The translations under genes were made by a program, and so were the position numbers. Positions 10,918 through 21,085 of a stretch of DNA of 64,000 nt are shown piece by piece (within the stretch, counting starts at the first letter, position 1; each line of letters starts with the position of its first letter). This DNA is from Paraphaeosphaeria minitans (Eukaryota; Ascomycota; Dothideomycetes; Pleosporales; Didymosphaeriaceae): positions 868,001 to 932,000 of the forward strand of contig WJXW01000015.1 of assembly GCA_015832175.1 (NCBI GenBank), in the 5' to 3' direction. The notes below the pieces were generated by a model. The model did not search any database. It was not told where the DNA came from and worked only from the letters and a program-made list of their open reading frames with translations.

Positions 10918-12314
10918 ATGTCGAGCATGCAATTCTTTTTCCTGGAATTAATTGAAGGGTTGAAAAACACCCTACGACGCGGATGGGAACTTCGCAATGT
11001 GCCAAATCCCGAGAGCGTCAGCGATCACATGTACCGTATGGCAGTTATGTGCTTTATGGTATCTGGGGTGCGATCCTTCTCAATGAGCACCTCCTTCAGA
11101 GCTAATGTTGTATAGATTGATAGCGAAATGCAAACGAGGGCTGTTCAAATGGCTTTGGTTCATGACATGGGGGAAGCCTTGATTGGGGATATCACTCCTT
11201 CCGATGGGATTAGTACAGGTTAGATGGACAATTCTCTTCACTTCGTGTATATGCTGACAAAGGTCAGAACAAAAGTTCAAACGGGAAGAGATGGCTTTGG
11301 AATTTCTCGCGTGTACCCTTCGCACCTCGAACCCAGACCTCGCGAATTCTATACTGGACTTGTGGCATGAGTATGAGGATGGAAGAACCGATACGGCGAT
11401 ATTGGTTAAGCAGCTTGATAAGCTTGAGTGCTATCACCAGGCGATCATATACGAAGAAAGGACTGGGATAGATCTTGAAGAGTTCAAGGAACTCAAAGAG
11501 AAAATCACATTGCCAGAATTGCAACCTTTGCTAGACGAATGCTTGAAAAGGCACAAGGAGATAAAGCAGCGAAGATTGATCGATCCCATCGTAATATTTG
11601 TTTCCGGTAAGCTTTGCCGTCTAATCTTCCTGTTCCATCTAACTGTCCTAGGAGGTCCTGGTGTTGGGAAAGGAACCCAGAGCGAACGTCTCGCAAAAGA
11701 GTTCGGCTTCCACCATATCTCTGTTGGCGATTTGTTACGCAAAGAGGAAGCACGCCTCTTGTCTCCCTATCGAGATTTCATATCTCAGAGCATTAAGAAG
11801 TCAATCCTACTTCCAGCTCAGTTTACCACCCAACTACTGAGACAAGCCATGGATGATGTGCAAGGACAGGAAAGACATATGTTTCTTCTGGATGGGTTTC
11901 CTAGGAATGTTGCCCAGGCTGTTGATTTCGAGTCCAAAGTCGGTGCTCCTGTAATCTGAGAGAGATGCATATTGACGTCTCGGCAGATCTGCAGAAATTA
12001 CGCAACTATCTCACTGGACTGCTCTGAGACAGAAATGCTGTCTCGTCTACAGAACCGTTCTGCGCAGTCAATCCGTATAGATGACAACCCAGACTCTATT
12101 ACCAAAAGGCTTCAGACCTTCAACGCGAACAATACTGAGGTTCTTAAGCATCTACAACAACGTGGACCACTTTTTCATGTCAGCACGAACTATGAGTAGA
12201 GAATAACAATGAACTGACATCGAGCAGATCGAGTGTCGTGGATCTGTTGATGAGGTCTATACGCCCGTCCGTGCGGCAATTCAAGAAATACTCCATCTGC
12301 GTGGTGTTATGTAG
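10918..12314 (+). CDS. HD-domain nucleotide phosphohydrolase fused to an adenylate/UMP-CMP-type kinase
   Basis: I place six exons at 10918-11058, 11116-11218, 11268-11606, 11652-11938, 11987-12178 and 12228-12314, joining in frame to about 382 residues. Residues 1-190 form an HD domain of the HDDC2/YfbR 5'-deoxynucleotidase type: metal ligands in SDHMYRM, the HD pair in LVHDMGEALIGDI, and a distal Asp in KQLDKLEC. Residues from about 195 form a P-loop nucleoside monophosphate kinase: GGPGVGKGTQ (Walker A), FLLDGFPRN (the DGFPR motif) and a C-terminal ECRGSVDEVY typical of UMP-CMP/adenylate kinases. One half would remove phosphate from deoxynucleoside monophosphates and the other would phosphorylate NMPs, so the fusion joins opposing steps of nucleotide balance. 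The last two introns need unusual GTC-type donors (GTCGGT, GTCAGC). Nothing else is broken. Confidence 0.75.
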
Positions 12315-12323
12315 AATATCTAC

Positions 12324-13981
12324 TCAGCAGCCAAAATCGACAGTGCTCGCTTGGACAAACTCAGATAACTTCCTGTCCTTGAATGCCAATCTGCACAAAG
12401 AAAAATCCGTGCTAGCTTCATTCATCCAGTGATATCTTTCCTTAGCTGGCGGAAGGGAGTTATTTGCATAGGTCGTAAGAAACAGGAAGGAATCAGGAAC
12501 CTTCCCAATAACGTTTAGATGTGCCAAAAGGACATTGCTTGCGTGTATACTTCGTTTGAGAAGTGTTTGTGCTTGTTCCGGATGCCGCCATGTATAGGTC
12601 TACTATAGTGTCAGTGTATACTTAGGATAATAGTATCCAACACCTACGCCATTGTTGTGTAGAGTCCAGTATAACAATCTCCATATATCTCTTTCTCTTA
12701 TGTGTAAGAGAATGACCGCTGTAACAAAGATGACGATCCACGGTCGATCACCCTTCGTTTCTCGCATAGCTCGTTGAAGTTCTTTGAGACATTCAAGCTC
12801 TTTGTTGGCACAGTACTTTTCTAGCATTTGGTCCAATTGGTTTTGAAGCACGCGCGGAGCGGGTATTGTGCCATAAAGCAATGATTCTTTATCCATGACG
12901 GGCCACATCCCAAGACTCCCCGCTTCAGGTAGTTGCCAGCCTGTCATAAGGAGACGGTGAGCAGACCACAAGCTCAAGGTTTTCTCGATCAAGCCATCCT
13001 GAACGCAAGAGGTTAGACTGCGATTAGTAACTCTTCTGAAGTACTTACCGTTGCGAGTTCCGTCGCTCGTTGTAGAATAACATTCAACCACGATGTGTTG
13101 CTCCTTGGTTGATCAAGGAAGAATACTGCATGTTGTCGAACATACGCGTCGATTGTTGACTCATGTGGGAGCTGGGACAACGCAAATGGTGTAGTAATCA
13201 TACTTTCCCAGCCTGAAGTTGTCTTATGGAATAAGTATGTATCTTCGATGTTTGCTATCTCGAACCGACAACAGCTGGCAATGAAGGTCGGCCCATCTTG
13301 AAAGTGCTGCAGGCTCACAGTGTCTGGAGAAGAGTACGATGAGAGACTTTCCCACGTAAGCTTCTTGGCGTAATCTTTCTGTTTCCCTGCTCTATGTCAA
13401 AGCTAGATCTAAGAATTTATTAGCAAAACATACATTTATCAAAGACTGGTGTATCAGTGAATCGTATTCGGATGCAAATAGTTGGCGGCAGCTTGCTCTC
13501 CGTGCAGCGACTGCACATAGAACTTCCTGCAGGCACACACTAGCCGTTATTAGCGCAAACCCTTCCATTGTCACGAAAGTAACAATACCTTGCGCTTCGA
13601 GTACCAGCATCGAGCGCAGGGTACTTCATTCGCGCGAGGCTCACGATGTGGTTTTACGACCCAAATATCACCCGGATAAGACATTTGCGACGACGAATTA
13701 TCGAGTTGAATGTTCCCAGAAGTTAAAGAGCTCTCGTTATCACATTCGGGTTGAATAGGATATGCCGCAGGGAAATAGACAGGGGGCACATTTTGTCCCT
13801 GCCAAGGATCGTGATGAGATGGTAAAGAAAGTGCCGACGTCCTCCGGGCACTGACCACTGGCGCTGGAGTTGTTGAGTTAGGGTTTGCTGTATTATTGCT
13901 GGACAGAATGGACATGAGATCCGCGAAAGCATTCTCCGATATGTTGTGGTACTGTCTCCATAGTTCAAGAGAGCTCGGCAT
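12324..13981 (-). CDS. Zn2Cys6-type fungal transcription factor
   Basis: A minus-strand gene with exons at about 13981-13589, 13526-13434, 13389-13049, 12998-12648 and 12599-12324. The DNA-binding cluster is split by the first intron: PCARCWYSKRK in exon 1, then MCSRCTESKLPP and CIRIRFTDTPVFDK in exon 2. An N-terminal Ser/Asn/Pro-rich region precedes it. The downstream exons hold the alpha-helical regulatory region, with conserved blocks such as LWSAHRLLMTGW and a terminal LLAHLNVIGK. Exons 2-5 join in frame, but exon 1 to exon 2 is off by one base with the only good donor. Either I have misplaced that donor or a 1-bp indel breaks the zinc cluster. The stop lies 9 bp from that of the convergent HD-kinase gene. 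Confidence 0.65.
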
Positions 13982-14510
13982 CGTTGTGCACGGTGAAGGA
14001 GGTGTTGGGATCTAGAGACGGACGAAGGAAAGGCCAGCCCTTATGTACCTACGAGGCTGTGAGGCACGGCGCTTACAGGCACGTGACTGCTCAGTAGTGA
14101 GCGCTCAACACTGAGCACCGGCTGTCGAGCCTGCCATTCGTGTTTAACTTGTTTATCAATCTATCGTTTGGATTCACTGAGGCCTCTCTTGTTGATTCGT
14201 TACTTCACTCTGATCTATCGATACTAACGCCCCTTGATACGCGCGAGCTATCGAATCCTTCTATCCTCCCCGTACGTACTCCTGCCCGGGAGTTTGCCGC
14301 TTTCTTTCGTCTGGTCTTTGCCGGCACCGCGACTGTTCACCCGAACATCCACGACATCACGACATCCGCCCTCCAACCTACGCGCCAGAAGCGCCGTAGC
14401 CCTCTCCACACGCACGCCGGACACGCTTAACGTCTGCTCTGCTTGAGCTCCCTGTATCGGTTCCTCGCGACGCTCTACTACGATCTATCCGCCCCTCGGT
14501 TCCAGCCGTC
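13982..14510. other. Promoter region of the transcription factor and 5' flank of the mitochondrial gene
   Basis: No ATG-initiated protein-like frame. The segment is pyrimidine-rich toward 14500. The frame of the downstream mitochondrial gene stays open back to about 14400 but contains no ATG. Confidence 0.4.
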
Positions 14511-14704
14511 GTGCAGGCATCCCCGCGCCTCGTGCAACGCCTCCGTGTTGCGAGGCAGTACTCGACCAAGCCCGCGCCGCCGCACCCCCACCCACCGATA
14601 CAACCCCCGCCGCATCCCAGCAAGACACCCTCCCGTGTTGGCACCTTCTACCGTAACAACACCTATCCCGTCCTGAAATTCTTTCTTCTCGCCCTCTTCA
14701 CATA

Positions 14705-16546
14705 CCGTATCTTGGCAGTCGGTGCACGCCGGCACTCAATGCACGCCCCGCCCATGCAACACCATAACTCTGCAACGCGCAGCTCCACCAATATGGATCC
14801 AATTGAGGCTGCAATTACGGCAATTGAAACGCGAGAACTAGATGAACAACTTGTATACCAGAGATATGCTGATCTGTTTGGTTTTGATCGATCTACACTA
14901 TCCCGGAGACACCGAGGCGTCACAGGCCTACGTGAAGATGCCGACGAACAACGACGCAACCTCACCCATAATCAGGAGATAGAGCTTCTACAATACATCA
15001 AAAAACTCACTGAGCGTGGCCTTGCACCTACACGCCAGATGATACAGAGCTTTGCCTCTACGATAGCTAGAAAGCAGGTCTCTATTTAGTGGGTTAATTG
15101 ATTCACCCAACAGAACAAGGAATCCTTAATATCTCGATGGACTGCCGGCATCGATCGTAATCGCCACTAAGCTGATTCCCCACACAAATACGAGCTCTAC
15201 TTCGGCCTCCTACGTGATAAGATAGCCCAGTATCGAATTGAGGCCTGAGATACGTACAATATAGATGAGAAAGGCTTCCTGATTGGTATCACCTCCCGCT
15301 CAAAGAGGATCTTCGACAGGCATCTGTATGAGGCCCACGTTGTACGGCAGGCTATCCAGGATGGTAACCGTGATTGGATATCACTCATCGCCTGTATCTG
15401 CGCAGATGGGACTTACCTAGACCCAGCCCTGATCTATCCGGCCACCTCTGGCAACATACAATCAACGTGGGTAGAGGATTTAGATCATGATCACCATCGC
15501 CTTTATCACCTTATCTGAATCTGGCTGGAGCAATAATCAGATCGGGCTGGCATGGCTGGAGCAGGTGTTTGATCGCCTCACAAAACAGAGGTCTGGGAGA
15601 TATCGATTGTTGATCGTCGACGGCCATGGATCTCACCTCACTATGGACTTTATCGATTACTGTGACCGCAATAGGATCCTCCTGGCCATCTATCCACCTC
15701 ATGCGACCCATACGCTGCAGCCTCTTAACGTATCTATGTTCAAGCCTCTATTAACAGCGTATTTAAATGAGCTATCGGCATTTATCCATAGTAGTCAGGG
15801 CCTACTATCTATCGCGATAAGAGACTTCTTCAGGCTTTTCTCAAGGGCCTGGATTAATACGATGAGGCCTTAATTGATACTTAGCGCCTTTGAAGCTACA
15901 GGCATATCCTCTGCCTCTTGATCGGAGCGATAGCTATCATGGAGGAGCTGTTTTCTGGTCACCTCGCAGCGTACAGAGGGCCCGTGATCGTCAACACCAA
16001 GATGATCTGGATAAGGAGCGAAAACAGCGTGAAAAAGCTGATCAGATGGAGGCCCGTAGGGCCAGCCAACAGCTCAAGGCTAGATTACTCCATGAGAGGC
16101 GTGTTGCGCGATCAACTGCCAGGGAGGCGCGCGCAAGGCAGAGGGCCGATAAGGCTATCCAGAAACGCCTTGATCAACAGGCCCGTAGGGCCCGAAAACA
16201 ACACCAACAATCGATCAAAATAGCTCGGTCAGCTCCTAAGAAGCCTTCAACACCTCGTAAACAGGTAATTAGGCCCACGCAGGCCCTCAGTGGAGCTGCG
16301 GATCTAGATGAGGTTGCATCGTCGGCATCAACTCCATCAACACGCCGGGGCCGCCTGATCAAAACACCAAGTAGATACAAATAATCTGATCAGATAGAGA
16401 CTATCTACGTGCCTTACAGGCCTCAACTCCAAAAAATCTCGTGTTAATCGTATTTGTGGGCGTCTCTACAGCCTCATATTACTGGGGCCGGATTTTGGTG
16501 TTGCGCGTGCATTGAGTGCCGGCGTGCACCGACTGCCAAGATACGG
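14705..16546 (+). mobile_element. Fot1/pogo-type DNA transposon (1,842 bp, decayed)
   Basis: The element is bounded by perfect 42-bp terminal inverted repeats (14705-14746 and 16505-16546, beginning CCGTATCTTGGCAGTC) and flanked by a TA target duplication (14703-14704, 16547-16548). Its size is typical for Fot1 elements of the Tc1-mariner/pogo group. A further GCAACACCA match lies just inside both repeats. Despite perfect ends, the transposase is broken, so it could move only if another copy supplies the enzyme. Confidence 0.92.
14793..16384 (+). pseudogene. Fot1-type DDE transposase, multiply interrupted
   Basis: The frame opens with MDPIEAAITAIE, a helix-turn-helix region (DLFGFDRSTLSRRHRGVTG) and a CENP-B-like segment, then stops at 15087. 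The catalytic core follows in pieces: YNIDEKGFLIG (first Asp), RLLIVDGHGSHLTMDF (second Asp) and CDRNRILLAIYPPHATHTLQ (third acidic position and PPH motif). The C-terminal region is a basic, coiled-coil-like tail rich in Arg, Ala and Gln. I count at least four in-frame stops and one frameshift near 15487, so no active enzyme can be made. Confidence 0.85.
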
Positions 16547-16969
16547 TATCAGCTCACCTACTACGTTTTGTTGATGCTCTAGGTCGTCCAGTATAAAAGC
16601 GAGCAGCAGAGCACTATCAGAGGTTTGGAAGACGAGGTCAGTTGCTCAGCAAAAGCGAAAGGTTTCGGATCCAGCGCGACCTGCGGTCGACGCTGCCGAC
16701 CAAGCGCCTCCAGCCACCAAGCCGAGAGAGAACCAACCTAACCCAATGTGGACTAGCTACTCTTGGGATCGAAACAGGGGGTAAGTCGGTGGGGGATTGC
16801 TAAGCTACAGAGAGCACAGATGGCGCGGCAATGAGCTAATCTGACTCGGCATTGGCTAAACTTAGCTCAGGGGCTATGGGACACCAGCTGGGCCTAGCGT
16901 CATTATGTAAGCAAGCGCTAGAAAGATTCGCAAAAATGTTGCAGAAGAAATATATCCCGTCGATCAAAA

Positions 16970-18116
16970 ATGGACGCTCGGCCGGTCCAACAGTCCAGTC
17001 TTGTTCCCGAACCACCAGACGTGCGCTCCAGAGCTAGCTCTTCCCTCCGCCCACTTGAGCATCTACTCGCAGGCGCGTAAGCTGATCTTTCCGGATGATG
17101 GGATTCAACTTTTTAACCGTTTTACAGAAGTGGAGGAGTAGTTACCGCTATCTTAACCTCCCCCCTCGATGTCCTCCGAACGCGATTGCAATCAGACTTT
17201 TACGGCACTCCACGCTCCTTACAGAGAGCTCCTCCAGGGTCGAAGCCTACCACTACGCGTCCCTTCCTTAGCCTGTTCCGCCATGTCCGCGAGACCACTC
17301 AGATCGTCAAATCTATCAATAATATGGAAGGATGGCGCGGGTTCTATCGCGGCCTCATGCCCAGCCTAGCAGGTGTAGTCCCAGCAACTGCGATTAAGTT
17401 CTACGTATACGGAGGCTGCAAGACCTTAGGCGCACGTCTTCTTGGGTATCAAGAGGATGCTGCACTACTGCATGCACAGGCTGCAATTGCCGCTGGTATA
17501 GCCACGGCAACGGCCACAAATCCTATATGGTTAATCAAGACACGACTACAGCTCGACAAATCGCAAACGAAAGAAGGCATTGCCATCAAGCAGTATCGGA
17601 ACAGCATCGATTGTTTACGCAAGGTCGTGAAGCAAGAAGGCGTCAGAGGACTATATCGAGGCCTGAGTGCGAGCTACCTGGGAACTGTTGAGACAGCACT
17701 CCACTTAGTTCTTTATGAACAACTCAAGGTTGTGTATCGCCGGTCTCTGAATGCCAGCGTATTGAAAGACGACGGTTGGGATGAAGTGGCGCATTGGATC
17801 AGTACAAGCGGAGCTTCGGGAACTGCAAAAATCGCGACCGTGATGCTGACTTATCCTCATGAGGCATGTCCTGGGGTCCTTTGAGTTGGTCTTAGCTAAC
17901 TTTACGTAGGTGATCAGGACGAGACTACGTCAGGCTCCGTTTGAGAATGGTCTCCCAAAGTACACAGGCCTTTGGCAATGTTTTGTTGCGATTCGAAGGC
18001 AGGAAGGTGTAGCAGGATTGTATGGTGGCCTCACGCCTCACATGGCGCGTTCTATACCGTCGGCCGTGATAACATTGGGAGTCTACGAGTTTGTGTTGAG
18101 GATATTAGGGTCATGA
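16970..18116 (+). CDS. RIM2: Mitochondrial pyrimidine nucleotide carrier (RIM2/SLC25A33-36 type)
   Basis: Three exons, 16970-17076, 17128-17863 and 17910-18116, join in frame to 349 residues. All three mitochondrial-carrier signatures are present: SPLDVLRTRLQ, NPIWLIKTRLQ and TYPHEVIRTRLR. The Trp in the second repeat (PIWLIK rather than P-x-D/E) marks the subfamily that includes RIM2, folate and NAD carriers. The long loop between the first two helices (GSKPTTTRPF, then HVRETTQIVKSI) and the order of residues favour RIM2, which moves pyrimidine nucleotides across the inner mitochondrial membrane. The second intron appears to use a GC donor (GAG/GCATGT). The start ATG at 16970 gives a short polar N-terminus before the first helix (LEHLLAGA). 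I see no disruption. It follows the broken mitochondrial gene by about 190 bp on the same strand. Confidence 0.85.
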
Positions 18117-18780
18117 GTCAGTGATGCCTCGCGCTAGCTGATAGATGCAGTACTTCAGTCATCAATATATAGTAATTCGACTCTGGGCAGTACGACATAC
18201 ATTGTGCTCTATGTTATCAAGGTAGTGCTGTATTGGCTACACTATTGAAACTACCTCAGCGCCTTTACTAGAATGAGTGTTGGGATAAAGAGCGAATGTC
18301 GATAAACAAAAGTGTGAGCTGTCTTGGGCTAGTTCGGAAAGAGCGAGCCCTCGCGTTGTCAACAGTCAGGATGCGGCGACGAACTTCATCTTGCCAATGT
18401 CCGGTGCACAACAGGATCACCTGTCGTACATTTCATTTCTTTGGCACCCGTCCAGAGCCCCCGCAACCGCTACAAGCCATTTCCGACGTGCCCATTCCAG
18501 ATCCTCCGCATTGTCCACATTTTTCCATTTCGCCTGACATCGTTTGGAGTAGGAAATGCGGCGAATTGATTTCTGCTCAAGGTTAGTTCCCTTTACTGAA
18601 GGACACTGTAGGGGTCACCTTTGGCTTTCGGCTAAGTTCAGTGATTTCGTGGAAGGTGTTTGCTTATGATAAAATGCGAAACATCAAGCAGTGCATTTAA
18701 ATACTTTTTTCCCATGGGGTTTTCAATCTTTACAATCTCATAAGGCAGAAGCACTCAATTCTCTCCCTCCTTCATCCGGT
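18117..18780. other. No convincing gene
   Basis: A plus-strand frame at 18296-18586 contains a Cys/His-rich stretch and a GTTAGT donor-like end, but no domain I recognise. The rest is non-coding in appearance and AT-rich near 18690. Confidence 0.35.
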
Positions 18781-18940
18781 TAGTGGGGAATGCCGACAGT
18801 CGCTAAGTGGGCCTTTCCGGGGCACTCATGCAGAGAACTAGTGGATCCTGCCGACAGTCGCTAAGTGGGTCTTTCTGGGGCACTCGTGCAAGAGGACTAG
18901 TGGATCCTGCCGACAGTCGCTAAGTGGGTCTTTCTGGGGC
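18781..18940. repeat. Minisatellite, 58-59 bp unit, about 2.7 copies
   Basis: Three head-to-tail copies start at 18781, 18839 and 18898. They share the block TGCCGACAGTCGCTAAGTGG and a TAGTGGATCC boundary. The later two copies are nearly identical, while the first is more diverged (TAGTGGGGAA). The third breaks off after TCTTTCTGGGGC. No coding capacity is evident. Confidence 0.85.
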
Positions 18941-19185
18941 TTGACACTCCATCCTGTTCAATCTGATCCAACAGTCTCTACCAACCAATAATCCCCATCG
19001 CAAATGGTACTCGTACCGAATCGACAGCCTGCTATGCAAAGGAGCTGTGCTGCGAATATATGATTCAAACTTCTCTTGACAAGGCTGTGGGCCCTTGAAT
19101 GTGCTGCCTTGCCGTCTTCTTTCACCGGTTGCCTTACTGCAGGTCCACGTTGTCTTTGCACGCGCGACGTTTCTTGGCATTCAGA

Positions 19186-19690
19186 ATGGCCCAGACTTTC
19201 CCTCCAACACCTCCATCATCTCCTGCAGTTCCCTTGGAAAACAACAATGTCTTCCCAGTAGGTCTCTACCCTCGTCGATCTGTCTAATCTAACCACAGCT
19301 CAATAGGAGGTTTTTCGAGTTACCGTTATCCGAAAACAAGGCTTCAACCTACGTGTCAAGTGTCTCGTTCGAGAAGCTTTAATCCATAACAAGCACTTCG
19401 AGATCCTTGAAAGGGACTTGGAATGGGAAGAATTTCAGATGCTTCACAGATCGACCGAAGCGTTAGAGTCTATACAAGAAGGACTTTTTCAAGAATTTCA
19501 AGCTAAATGGAAAGAGATAGAATTGGCGGAGAACCTCTATCTGCAAGATACGACAGTTCGTTTCGATGACTATTCGTCGGGAGTGGCTACAACTGAGCTT
19601 GAAGAGACATCATTAAAAAAAGAGCAGGGTATCAAAGGTGGATGTACGGGAGCATTGCTATTATCTGTGAAGCGGTTTTTCCAAGTCTAA
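19186..19690 (+). CDS. Hypothetical protein, two exons
   Basis: Exon 1 (19186-19257) encodes a Pro/Ser-rich start (MAQTFPPTPPSSPAVP). Exon 2 (19307-19690) joins in frame through acceptor CAATAG, giving 151 residues. The body has a strand-helix pattern (FRVTVIRKQGFNLRVKCLV, then IHNKHFEILERDLEWEEFQ) followed by charged helices. A second acceptor 8 bp upstream (ACCACAG) would give a short alternative protein of about 51 residues. I do not recognise the family. Consistent splice sites and protein-like composition support a real gene. Confidence 0.5.
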
Positions 19691-20033
19691 TCTGTTGTAT
19701 CTTATGTCCTTCAATTTTCCAGCAGTTTCCTTTGTTGGTGGCTAGGTCATGACTTTGTTATAATCAAGGGCGTCTCTTCGTGCTGCTTTATGGGATGGTC
19801 ATTATCATCCACATATAACCATCGATCAGCAATATGTAAGACGCTAAGAGCCCCTCTCAACCCACTCGCACTGCATTGAAAAACCCAGCGCTTCGTTCAG
19901 TCAGCTCCCAGTCAGCTTTGACGGCGGGATAGCGAGACAGTGGACATTGGAAGTTTGGGAAGTTCCGAGCCCGTCAAACAGTTTGCAATTGGAAAACGGT
20001 CACTTTGGGGAGAACTCCGAAGCCGGCGGCCAG

Positions 20034-20444
20034 CTAAAACCCGAGTCTATGAAGCGCTTCTTTATCATCTAAGGTTTCGAAAATCCCTCGAGTCGATCTA
20101 AAGCGACGCACTGAAAGCGCTGACCCACAGGATTCGAGGTAGAGCTGCCAGGCATTCGCAAAGGAAACTGGACCTCGATCGTCAGGCTTCTGCACAACCG
20201 GAGTAATACCATTCCACTTCATTCCAAGTGGCACTGTTTCGTCTTTCGCTTCATTGAATAACAGTAGCACAAAACAAGACCACTTCCCTCTATCAGCCCA
20301 TATCATCCCCTGATATGCTCCAACGCTATCTGGAACAGACCATGGAGTGTTTTCGGGACTTCTCTTGTATTCGATGGCATAGATGATCCAGCATTCTCGT
20401 TCGTCCAGCTCGACTGATTTGCTGTCGACTTCGCTGGCCGACAT
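20034..20444 (-). CDS. Hypothetical protein
   Basis: The frame from ATG at 20444 gives 136 residues. It contains an acidic lead, ECWIIYAIEYKRSPENTPW and WSCFVLLLFNEAKDE, suggesting a compact beta-rich domain. It has no signal peptide or obvious membrane span. The frame is open further upstream to 20486, with a possible splice acceptor or donor near CTGCTAAGTGAACAG. I do not recognise a family. Confidence 0.35.
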   Translation of the reverse strand: MSASEVDSKSVELDERECWIIYAIEYKRSPENTPWSVPDSVGAYQGMIWADRGKWSCFVLLLFNEAKDETVPLGMKWNGITPVVQKPDDRGPVSFANAWQLYLESCGSALSVRRFRSTRGIFETLDDKEALHRLGF

Positions 20445-20752
20445 GACGGGGTATCGTGAAGAAACCTGTTCACTTAGCAGATGCAAGCAATGTTGTTGGA
20501 AACTAACAATTTGGGGATTGGTCCAAGGGCTTCCAGAATGGATATGGTAAGAGGGGAAGCAGGGCCACTTTTGAAGATGCTGATAGCCAGCAGCTTAGAA
20601 TCACAATATACTTTCGAGCAGAAACGCCCACAATCTACACAGCCCCTCATACAGAATCATGTTTGAGCACCTATGTATCGAAGATAAGAACCCGGCTGCT
20701 AGCAGTCGGGACCCCCAGGGGCGAAACCCGCTAGCGCAGCTAACGAGGAAGC

Positions 20753-20900
20753 TCAACCACTCGATTTATCAGATGCCTAATTTGTAGGATGTCAATACCT
20801 GGTCGATAACGATCGCTGTGCGCTCAGCACTGACTAGAAGGGTGTAGTGCTAGTGTATGCACCTTACCGTGGTTCAACCCTTGTAGGCCCCAACGCTGTG
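20753..20900. repeat. Dispersed repeat shared with 32455-32603
   Basis: This stretch aligns by eye with 32455-32603 in the same orientation along its whole length. Shared words include TTTATCAG/TCTATCAG, CGCTGTGCG/TGCTGTGCG and GTGCTAGT. Many differences are C/T or G/A transitions. It is non-coding here. The other copy lies in the upstream region of a small-protein gene. Confidence 0.55.
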
Positions 20901-21085
20901 ATCCGCCGCAAAGCTGAGATTGAAACCGAAATTAGCTTGAAAGCATTCATCTTGATGGTGACTTCACATCATGTGGTCGTGTTCTTACAAGTGTTGCCTT
21001 TCAACGACTATGCCAATCCCAAATAAGCCAGCCTTCGCCTGTGACTAAGATAGTGGAGTAGTTAGAGCTTGTGATACGATGGTGG

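Larger units (their letters stand above)
14511..16784 (+). pseudogene. INA17-like mitochondrial inner-membrane protein gene, split by a Fot1 element
   Basis: Two pieces of one reading frame flank the transposon: 14511-14704 and 16547-16784. The first starts with a typical mitochondrial presequence (QASPRLVQRLRVARQYSTKP) and enters a transmembrane segment (YPVLKFFLLALFTY). Across the duplicated TA of the insertion the frame continues as QLTYYVLLML and a short coiled-coil (KSEQQSTIRGLEDEV). A presequence, one membrane span and a coiled-coil are the architecture of INA17, an F1Fo-ATP synthase assembly factor, so I call it INA17-like. Besides the insertion there is an in-frame TAG just after the membrane span, a 1-base frame change near 16650, and GTG where the ATG start should be at 14511. 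The gene is therefore dead even without the transposon. Confidence 0.5.

Noticed and set aside
12603..12650. Stop after KYTLTL as the end of the Zn2Cys6 regulator
   Set aside because: A good intron (GTAGGT to ACTATAGTAG) continues the protein in frame into the conserved LLAHLNVIGK block, so the stop is intronic.
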